Below are positions 16,699 to 23,359 of a DNA stretch of 46,137 bases, in pieces. The notes below the pieces were generated by a model, which was not told where the DNA came from, did no database searches, and saw only the letters and a program-made list of their open reading frames with translations. Both the position numbers and the translations under genes were made by a program. Position 1 is the first letter of the stretch; every line of letters starts with the position of its first letter. This stretch comes from Woeseiaceae bacterium (GTDB lineage Bacteria > Pseudomonadota > Gammaproteobacteria > Steroidobacterales > Woeseiaceae): NCBI GenBank assembly GCA_030066075.1, contig JASJCH010000016.1:1-46137 (forward strand), in the 5' to 3' direction.

Positions 16699-17753
16699 AG
16701 AGTGTCAACGTCGACAAGATTGCCTCCGTCGCGCAACACAGCGACCTCGGCCACGAGCTGCGGCTCTCGCCCGACATTCCCTGCGAGGAGGGCGTGCTCG
16801 TCGCGGTGCGGGTGCTCAACAACAAGACGCGATACAACCAGCTCGAACTGACGTCGGGGCGCATGGCGACCGTCAACCAGGGCGACATCGTCGTGGGCGC
16901 CCTCGGCCATCGCAAGGCGCTGCGCGGCTACTCCGGGCACCTGCCAACCGAGCTGACTGTCGGCGATACGATCCAGCTGCTGAACATCGGCGGCGTGCTC
17001 GGCGTCTGCGATTCCGCCAATCCGGACGTCGGGCCGGCGTTCGACTGCGAGGTCCTGGGTACGGTGCTGCATTTCCCGTATCTCGGCGAACGCATCGGCA
17101 TCCCCGCCCGAGCCGGTGAGACGCAGCTCGACCCGTCGGCGGAACTCAACACCGGCGACGTCCCGGTCGTCGCACTCGCCGGCACGTGCATGGACTCGGG
17201 CAAGACCGCGGCCGCCTGCGCTATCGTCAGCCGGCTGCGTCACCTCGGCTATCGCATCGCCGCCTGCAAGGCCACTGGCGTCTCGCTGCGGCGTGACATC
17301 CTGACGATGGAAGATGCCGGCGCCGTCGACACCATGATTTTCTCCGACCTCGGCATCGTCACGACGACGGCCGACAACGGGCCGGCGCTGACACGCGCCC
17401 TGCTCACGGCGCTGGCGAAGGACTCGCCCGACGTCATCGTGCTCGAACTCGGCGACGGATTAATCGGGGAGTACGGTGTCGAGGCGATACTGTCTGACGC
17501 CGCGATCCGCGAGGCGCTGACGGCCGTCATCCTCTGCGCCAATGACCCGGTGTCGGCCTGGGGCGGCGCGCGCCTGCTGCGCGAGACGTTTGCGATCGAG
17601 CCCGCCGTCGTCACCGGCCCCGCGACCGACAACGCGGTCGGCGTGGACCAGATCAGGCGGCGCCTCGATCTCCCCGCCGTCAACGCATTGACTCATGGCG
17701 TTGCGCTGGGCGATCTCGTCGCCGACCTGCTCGGCGACCGGGAGGCAGCATGA
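16695..17753 (+). CDS. P-loop protein of the arginine operon, DUF1611/DgcN-like
   Basis: Not a known arginine enzyme. The 352-residue protein has a beta-rich N-terminal part (about 1-150) and a C-terminal P-loop domain. That domain shows VVALAGTCMDSGKTAAAC (Walker-A-like, about 158-175), ACKATGVSLRRD, DTMIFSDLG, DVIVLELGDGLIGEYG and ILCANDPVSAWGG. The series GT...GKT, KATG, D...D and ELGDG resembles the DUF1611 fold, whose member DgcN is a D-glutamate N-acetyltransferase. It is embedded between argG and argC, overlapping argG as GTGA (start GTG). Co-transcription points to a role in arginine synthesis, possibly acylation or deacylation of glutamate derivatives, since argA, argJ and argE are absent here. 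The assignment is inference. Confidence 0.6.
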   Translation: MKSVNVDKIASVAQHSDLGHELRLSPDIPCEEGVLVAVRVLNNKTRYNQLELTSGRMATVNQGDIVVGALGHRKALRGYSGHLPTELTVGDTIQLLNIGGVLGVCDSANPDVGPAFDCEVLGTVLHFPYLGERIGIPARAGETQLDPSAELNTGDVPVVALAGTCMDSGKTAAACAIVSRLRHLGYRIAACKATGVSLRRDILTMEDAGAVDTMIFSDLGIVTTTADNGPALTRALLTALAKDSPDVIVLELGDGLIGEYGVEAILSDAAIREALTAVILCANDPVSAWGGARLLRETFAIEPAVVTGPATDNAVGVDQIRRRLDLPAVNALTHGVALGDLVADLLGDREAA

Positions 17754-18811
17754 GCGACAAGATCAGGGCAGTGATCCTCGGCGCCAGCGGCTATGTCGGT
17801 GGCGAGTTGCTGCGGCTTCTGGCCGGGCACCCGGACTTCGAGCTGGCGGCTGCCGTATCCGAAAGTTGTCGCGGTAAACCGATCGCCGACACGTTCGGGC
17901 ACCTGTCGCCTGCGTACGGCGAGCAGGCGTTCGCCGGCTACGACGACTGGCTGGACACGCTCGAGCCGGGTTCCAGGCTGGCCCTCTTCTCGGCCGCACC
18001 GCACGGTTCCTCGGCGGCGCTGATCGCGGCCGCGCTCGCCGACGCCGCGGGCAGGGACATCGACGTGCACGTCGTCGACTCCTCGGCCGATTTTCGCTAC
18101 CCGAACCAGTTGGACTACGAGGTCGTCTACGGCAGCGAGCACGGCGCACCGGAGCTCATCGACAGCTTCGTCTGCGCATTGCCGGAGCATGCGGACACGT
18201 GGGACCGGCAGCACGTCGGCCACCCGGGCTGTTTCGCGACGGCGACGCTGCTCGCGACGGTACCGCTCGTGGCATCCGGGCTCGCGGAACCCGACCTGTT
18301 TGTCGCGGGGGTAACGGGCAGCACGGGCTCGGGGCGCAAACCGCAGCCCGGCACGCATCACCCGGAGCGGCACAGCAACCTGTACGCCTACAAGCCGCTC
18401 GAGCACCGTCATGCCCCGGAGATGGCGGGGCTCACCGAGGCCGCGACCGGCACCGCCACGCGGGTGCATTTCGTGCCGCATTCGGGGCCGTTCACACGCG
18501 GCATTCACATCACGGTACACGCGCGCACCGACCAGCGCGTCACTCAGTCTGACCTGCTCGACGTTTACCGCAAGGCCTACGCGAACGCGCCCTTCGTCGA
18601 AGTCGTCAACGGCATGCCGCGCGTCAAGGACGTCGTCGCCAGCAATTACTGCCGCATCGGCGTGGCGACGGCTGACGGTTCGATTGTCGTGATGAGCGCC
18701 ATCGATAACCTGGTCAAGGGTGCCGCCGGCGGCGCGCTGCAATGGATGAATCGCCTGTGGGGACTGCCTGAAACGGCGGGCCTCGGCACGACCGCTCCGG
18801 GGTGGACGTGA
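17750..18811 (+). CDS. argC: N-acetyl-gamma-glutamyl-phosphate reductase
   Basis: Reduces acylglutamyl phosphate to the semialdehyde with NADPH. The 353-residue protein has the Rossmann start AVILGASGYVGGELLRLL, the catalytic Cys at about residue 160 in GHPGCFATA (usual form NPGCYPT), the GSTGSGRKP loop and the conserved C-terminal SNYCRIGVA ... DNLVKGAAGGALQWMN. It overlaps its upstream neighbour as ATGA and its downstream neighbour as TGATG. The N-acyl group accepted may be acetyl or succinyl (see argF'). Confidence 0.95.
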   Translation: MSDKIRAVILGASGYVGGELLRLLAGHPDFELAAAVSESCRGKPIADTFGHLSPAYGEQAFAGYDDWLDTLEPGSRLALFSAAPHGSSAALIAAALADAAGRDIDVHVVDSSADFRYPNQLDYEVVYGSEHGAPELIDSFVCALPEHADTWDRQHVGHPGCFATATLLATVPLVASGLAEPDLFVAGVTGSTGSGRKPQPGTHHPERHSNLYAYKPLEHRHAPEMAGLTEAATGTATRVHFVPHSGPFTRGIHITVHARTDQRVTQSDLLDVYRKAYANAPFVEVVNGMPRVKDVVASNYCRIGVATADGSIVVMSAIDNLVKGAAGGALQWMNRLWGLPETAGLGTTAPGWT

Positions 18812-19995
18812 TGGTCGCCGAACCTATACCGGGCTCCGACCCGCGGCCGCGCGAAGCCGCTACGACCCTGCCGGTGTACGGCCAGCTGCCGTTCGTCCCG
18901 GAGCGCGCCGCCGGTTGCGACATCATCACGACCGATGGACGACGCATACTCGACCTGTATGGCGGCCACGCCGTCGCGGCGCTCGGGTATGGGCACCCCG
19001 CGCTGATCAACGCCATCAGCGAGCAAAGCTCGCGGCTGCTCTTCCAGTCGAACGCGGTTGCCATCGAGGTTCGCGCTAAAGCCGCCGAGAACCTGACGCG
19101 CATTGCGCCGGGCAACCTGCGGCGCGCGTTTTTCGTCAATTCCGGCGCCGAGGCCAACGAAAACGCCTTGCGCATGGCCTGTGTCGTCACGCAGCGCAAG
19201 AAAGTGCTCGCGATCACGCACGCATTTCACGGCCGCACGGCCGCTGCCGGCGCGGTCACGTGGAATTCACAGAAGTGGTACGGCTTCCCCCAGCTACCGT
19301 TCGACGTCGACTTCATTCCCCGCGATGACTGCGCGGCGGCGGAGTCGATGATCGACCGGGACGTCGCGGCCGTGATCTTCGAGCCGGTCCAGGGCGTCGC
19401 AGGCGCCTACGACCTGGCGCACGAGTTCATCAAGACCCTGCGCGAGTGCACGCGCCGGCACGGCGTTCTACTGATTGCCGATGAAGTGCAATCGGGCATG
19501 GGGCGCAGCGGCCACTTCTTCGCCGCGGAGGCGCACGGCATCGAGCCCGACATTCTGACCAGCGCGAAGTCGCTCGGCGGCGGCATGCCCTGCGGCGCCG
19601 TGCTGTGCTCGGAGGACATCGCGCCGCACTTCGGGCCGGGCGATCTCGGCACGACCTTTGGCGGCGGTCCGGTCGCAGCGGCCGCCATCAATGCCGTTAT
19701 CGACACGATAGAGGCCGAGAGCCTGCTGCAGAACGTCAGCGATCGCGAGGCGCAGATTCGCGAACAGTGCATTGTCGGCCCCGTGCAAAAAGTCCAGGGC
19801 ATGGGGCTGTTGCTCGGCCTCGTTTGCGACCGGCCCGCGGTCGAGGTGCGCGACGCGCTGCTCGATCACGACATTCTCACTGGCACTAGCGGCGACCCGA
19901 ACGTATTGCGCATACTCGCGCCGCTGGTGCTGCACCCGGAACACGTCGATCGACTCGCGCGCGCGCTCGAGTCAATACCGCAAGGACATCACTAA
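18811..19995 (+). CDS. argD: Acetylornithine (or succinylornithine) aminotransferase
   Basis: PLP-dependent class III aminotransferase that makes acylornithine from the semialdehyde. The 394 residues include FFVNSGAEANENALR, THAFHGRTAAAGAV, LLIADEVQSGMGR (Asp that contacts the PLP nitrogen) and TSAKSLGGGMP with the PLP Lys, followed by GDLGTTFGGGPVA. The ATG at 18811 is preferred over a GTG three codons upstream because it sits on the argC stop (TGATG). The stop is followed after ten bases by argF', with an AAAGGAC ribosome site. Confidence 0.93.
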   Translation: MVAEPIPGSDPRPREAATTLPVYGQLPFVPERAAGCDIITTDGRRILDLYGGHAVAALGYGHPALINAISEQSSRLLFQSNAVAIEVRAKAAENLTRIAPGNLRRAFFVNSGAEANENALRMACVVTQRKKVLAITHAFHGRTAAAGAVTWNSQKWYGFPQLPFDVDFIPRDDCAAAESMIDRDVAAVIFEPVQGVAGAYDLAHEFIKTLRECTRRHGVLLIADEVQSGMGRSGHFFAAEAHGIEPDILTSAKSLGGGMPCGAVLCSEDIAPHFGPGDLGTTFGGGPVAAAAINAVIDTIEAESLLQNVSDREAQIREQCIVGPVQKVQGMGLLLGLVCDRPAVEVRDALLDHDILTGTSGDPNVLRILAPLVLHPEHVDRLARALESIPQGHH

Positions 19996-20005
19996 AGGAC
20001 CTCAT

Positions 20006-21010
20006 ATGAAAGCGTTCAATGACCTGGCCGACTTTTCCAACGAAGAGATCGCCGCCTTCATAGCGCTGGCCAATCGGCTCGACGCGCACCCGGAACCCGA
20101 AGCGCTGCGCGGCAAGGTGCTCTCGTTGTTGTTCCTGAGCCCGTCGCTGCGCACGCTGGCGTCGTTCCAGGCCGCCATGACGCGTCTCGGCGGCGGCTCG
20201 TTCGTCATCTCGCCGGACATGTCGATCCACGGGCTCGAGACGCGTCCCGGCATCGTCATGGACGGTGCCGCTGCGGAACACATCCGCGAGGCGGTTCCGG
20301 TCATCGCCTCGTATGGCGATGCGATTGGTATTCGCGCCTTTGCCGAGCGCAAGAGCCTCGAGCACGATATGGCGGAAGTCGAGTTCAATGCGATGCTCGA
20401 CCTGATCGACACCCCGTACATCAACATGGAGTCGGCCATGGGCCACCCATGCCAGAATCTCGCCGACTGGAAGACGCTCGACGACCTCGACATACCGGCC
20501 AACGGCGGCAAGTTCGTATTGAGCTGGGCCTACCACCCGAAAGCTTTGCCGCTGGCCGTGCCGACGTCCACGCTGTACATGGCCGCCAAGCGCGGCATGG
20601 ACGTCACCGTGCTGCGACCGGAGGGCTTCCAGCTGCCGACGCCGCTGATGCGAAAAGCCATATTCGCGGCCGAGGAAAACGGCGGCTCGGTTCGCGAAAC
20701 GGACGACCGCAAGGAGGCGATGGAAGGTGCGCATGTCATCTACGCCAAGTCCTGGTCGTCGACCGCCCACTACGGCGACAAGCTGGGTGATCACGACCTG
20801 CGCGAAAACCTCATCGACTGGTGCGTGGACGAGCCCTGGTTCGAGAGCGCGCGCGATGATTGTCGCTTCATGCACTGCCTGCCGGTGCGGCGCGGCGTGG
20901 TCGTCAGCGAACCCGTGCTGGACGGCCCCCGCAGCGTCGTCATCCCCGAGGCGCGTAACCGGATGCTGGCGCAGATGGCCGTGCTGCACCAGATGCTCGG
21001 GGGGTCGTGA
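20006..21010 (+). CDS. argF': N-acylornithine carbamoyltransferase (AOTCase/SOTCase family)
   Basis: Carbamoylates N-acylornithine to N-acylcitrulline, as in Xanthomonas (acetyl) and Bacteroides (succinyl), instead of ornithine itself. The 334-residue protein has the carbamoyl-phosphate motif SPSLRTLASF (45-54), MDGAAAEHI (85-93), MGHPCQNLADW, WAYHPKALPLAVP and FMHCLPVRR near residue 290. From memory of the published enzymes, Glu92 of Xanthomonas AOTCase and Pro90 of Bacteroides SOTCase decide acetyl versus succinyl; the aligned residue here is Ala90. The Xanthomonas carboxylated Lys302 aligns with Met324. The protein therefore belongs to this family but leans toward the SOTCase side. The start ATG has AAAGGAC at 19994-20000. 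Confidence 0.9.
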   Translation: MKAFNDLADFSNEEIAAFIALANRLDAHPEPEALRGKVLSLLFLSPSLRTLASFQAAMTRLGGGSFVISPDMSIHGLETRPGIVMDGAAAEHIREAVPVIASYGDAIGIRAFAERKSLEHDMAEVEFNAMLDLIDTPYINMESAMGHPCQNLADWKTLDDLDIPANGGKFVLSWAYHPKALPLAVPTSTLYMAAKRGMDVTVLRPEGFQLPTPLMRKAIFAAEENGGSVRETDDRKEAMEGAHVIYAKSWSSTAHYGDKLGDHDLRENLIDWCVDEPWFESARDDCRFMHCLPVRRGVVVSEPVLDGPRSVVIPEARNRMLAQMAVLHQMLGGS

Positions 21011-21936
21011 TGACGTCGAAAAAAGACCGCGCGATTGTCGTCTCGGCGCTCAAGCACGCCGCACCCTACATTCGCCTGTTCAAAGGCAAGGTCTTCGTCC
21101 TCAAGGCCGGCGGCGAGATCTTCGCCGACCCGGCGCAGACCAGCGCCCTGATGGAGCAGGTCGGCATCCTGCACCAGGTCGGCATTCGGGTGGTGCTGAT
21201 CCATGGCGGCGGACCGCAGTCGACCGAACTGGCGACGGCACTGGGCCTGGACACGACCTTCGTGGACGGCCGCCGCGTTACCGACGGGGCGTCGCTCGAC
21301 GTGGCCACGATGGTGCTCAACGGCCAGATCAATACGCGCGTGCTCGCCGCCTGCCGTGACCTGCATATCCCGGCGGTCGGCATCAGCGGCGTCGACGCGG
21401 GACTCATCCGCGCCCACCGCCGCCCGCCCGTGGAGCGCGACGGCCAGGAATCGGTCGACTACGGTTATGTCGGTGATATCGACTCGGTGGAGATCGACGT
21501 CCTCGTCAAACAGCTCGATAACGGCCTCATGCCGGTCGTGAGCCCGTTGTCCTGCGACGAGACCGGCACGCTGCTCAATATCAACGCCGACACCGTGGCG
21601 GCGGCGATCGCCGCGGAGCTGGGCGCCGAGAAGCTCATCCTGCTGACCGGCGCGGCCGGCGTGCTGGAAGACGTCAACGATCCGCGATCGCTGATCAGCT
21701 ATATCGACCGCGCCGCGCTGGACAAGCTGCGCGACGACGGCAAGCTCGCGGACGGCATGCTGCCCAAGGCGGCCGCGATCGACGCGGCGCTGGCCGACGG
21801 CGTCAGTCGTGTTCACGTGATCTCGTACAAGATGCCTGACAGCCTGTTGCTCGAGGTGTTCACCAACGAGGGCACGGGCACGCTGGTCGTCAACGACATC
21901 GCGGCGCTGACACCTGCCGAGCAGGGATCATCCTGA
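21010..21936 (+). CDS. argB: N-acetylglutamate kinase
   Basis: Phosphorylates N-acylglutamate; commonly the arginine-inhibited step. The 308-residue single-domain kinase has VFVLKAGGEIF (ATP Lys; usual form IKYGGNAM), VLIHGGGPQST, FVDGRRVTD, INADTVAAAIAAEL and KLILLTGAAGVLED. An N-terminal helix (about 4-20, KKDRAIVVSALKHAAPYIRLF) resembles the extension that makes arginine-sensitive kinases hexameric. No GNAT domain is fused, unlike the Xanthomonas NAGS-K protein. Start ATG overlaps the argF' stop (TGATG); a GTG one codon upstream is also possible. Confidence 0.92.
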   Translation: MTSKKDRAIVVSALKHAAPYIRLFKGKVFVLKAGGEIFADPAQTSALMEQVGILHQVGIRVVLIHGGGPQSTELATALGLDTTFVDGRRVTDGASLDVATMVLNGQINTRVLAACRDLHIPAVGISGVDAGLIRAHRRPPVERDGQESVDYGYVGDIDSVEIDVLVKQLDNGLMPVVSPLSCDETGTLLNINADTVAAAIAAELGAEKLILLTGAAGVLEDVNDPRSLISYIDRAALDKLRDDGKLADGMLPKAAAIDAALADGVSRVHVISYKMPDSLLLEVFTNEGTGTLVVNDIAALTPAEQGSS

Positions 21937-23120
21937 TGGCACGGCTCTGGGAGAAGGGACTGCCGCTGGCCGAACGCGTATTGCGCTACACGGCTGGCGA
22001 AGACCATGCGCTCGATGCCCGGCTGGTTCCCTACGACGTTCGGGGCTCCGTCGCGCACGCCGAGATGCTTGCGGCGACCGGGCTCATCAGCGACGACGAC
22101 CGCGACTCGATCTGCAAGGGACTGCAAGACCTCGAGGCGTCGTTCGCGGCCGGGGAATGGACCATCACGCTGGAAGACGAGGACGTTCACACGGCGCTCG
22201 AGTCTCACCTGACCGCCACGATCGGCGCGGCGGGCGGCCGCGTGCACCTGGGGCGCTCGCGCAATGACCAGGTGCTGACGGCGCTGCGACTGTACCTGCT
22301 GGACGCCAACGACGACCTCGCCACCCGCGTCCAGGGCCTGCGCGACTCGCTGGCGGCGCTCGCAAACCGCCAGGGCGATGTCGCGCTGCCGGGTTACACG
22401 CACATGCAGCAGGCAATGCCCTCGTCGGTTGCGCTGTGGAGCGGCGGCTTCGACGAGGCTTTTGCCGATGCTATCGACGGCCTCGAGGCCTGTCGGCGCC
22501 GCACCGACAAGAATCCGCTGGGCAGCGCTGCCGGCTACGGCACGCCCGGGCTGCCGCTCGATCGCGATATGACGTCGAAAAAACTGGGCTTCGCGACGAC
22601 GCAGTCACCGGTGACGGCCGCGCAGCTGTCGCGCGGCAAAGCTGAGAGCGCACTCCTGTTCGAGATTACGCTGTTGCTGCAGGACATCGGCCGCATGGCG
22701 ACCGACCTGTTGCTCTTCTACACGCAGGAGTTCGCGTATGTATCGCTGGCGGCCGACGTAACCACCGGTTCGTCGATCATGCCGCAGAAACGCAACCCCG
22801 ACGTGCTCGAGCTCCTGCGCGCATCCTCGGCAACGGCGCAGGCCTGTCTCGACGAGTCGCTGATGATCACGGCCAAGTTGCAGTCCGGTTATCACCGCGA
22901 CCTGCAGCGGCTCAAACCGCCGCTGTTTCGTGGCATCGACCTGGCCGTCGATAGCGTCGATATCATGGCGCTCGTTCTCGACGGCCTCGCGTTCCGGCCC
23001 GAGAACATCGAGCCGGATGAGAGCATCTTCGCCACCGAAGAGGCTTACCGCCTGGTGACCGACAATGGCCTGCCCTTCCGCGAGGCGTATCGGCAGGTCG
23101 CGAAACGCTATTCAAAGTGA
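21936..23120 (+). CDS. argH: Argininosuccinate lyase (short C-terminus)
   Basis: Splits argininosuccinate to arginine and fumarate, ending the pathway. The 394-residue protein has MARLWEKG, EDEDVHTALESHLT, HLGRSRNDQVLTALRL, GYTHMQQAMPSSVALW and the superfamily signature GSSIMPQKRNPD. It is about 60 residues shorter than the E. coli type and stops soon after GLPFREAYRQVAKRY, so the C-terminal cap helices are missing. I see no continuation in another frame. All catalytic segments are present, so I treat it as a naturally short enzyme. It overlaps argB by one base. Confidence 0.92.
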   Translation: MARLWEKGLPLAERVLRYTAGEDHALDARLVPYDVRGSVAHAEMLAATGLISDDDRDSICKGLQDLEASFAAGEWTITLEDEDVHTALESHLTATIGAAGGRVHLGRSRNDQVLTALRLYLLDANDDLATRVQGLRDSLAALANRQGDVALPGYTHMQQAMPSSVALWSGGFDEAFADAIDGLEACRRRTDKNPLGSAAGYGTPGLPLDRDMTSKKLGFATTQSPVTAAQLSRGKAESALLFEITLLLQDIGRMATDLLLFYTQEFAYVSLAADVTTGSSIMPQKRNPDVLELLRASSATAQACLDESLMITAKLQSGYHRDLQRLKPPLFRGIDLAVDSVDIMALVLDGLAFRPENIEPDESIFATEEAYRLVTDNGLPFREAYRQVAKRYSK

Positions 23121-23138
23121 GTGCCCGGACTCTATAAT
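23111..23138 (+). promoter_or_regulatory. Promoter for lptM-polA
   Basis: TTCAAA (23111-23116) and a perfect TATAAT (23133-23138) are spaced 16 bases apart. The -35 lies inside the argH stop region. It gives lptM and polA transcription independent of arginine control. Confidence 0.65.
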
Positions 23139-23167
23139 CGGGCGATTCCAGGAACCGGTCTTTGCCC

Positions 23168-23341
23168 ATGAAATCCACCCTCATTCTTATTGCCGTCCTG
23201 CTGTCGCTCGGCGCCCTGTCTGCCTGCGGTCAGAGCGGGCCACTCTATGTCCCCGGTGACCCGAGCTCCGTGCAGCAGCCGCAGCCCGCGCCGGAGTCGG
23301 AAGACGACCGCGAAGAGAATGGCGAGGAAGACGAGGGCTAG
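23168..23341 (+). CDS. lptM: LPS assembly lipoprotein LptM (YifL family)
   Basis: LptM is a small outer-membrane lipoprotein that helps LptD form its native disulfides. This 57-residue protein has a signal peptide of about 19 residues with lipobox LSAC, then the conserved block CGQSGPLYVPGD directly after the acylated Cys (E. coli CGLKGPLYFPP). The rest is short, Pro- and then Glu/Asp-rich. It usually sits before lysA-dapF; here it precedes polA by 18 bases behind a good promoter. Confidence 0.85.
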   Translation: MKSTLILIAVLLSLGALSACGQSGPLYVPGDPSSVQQPQPAPESEDDREENGEEDEG

Positions 23342-23359
23342 GGACCCCCGATCCTCACG

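Noticed and set aside
23105..23168. Frameshift as the reason for the short argH
   Set aside because: No frame downstream continues the lyase C-terminus, and the bases hold a good promoter for lptM.
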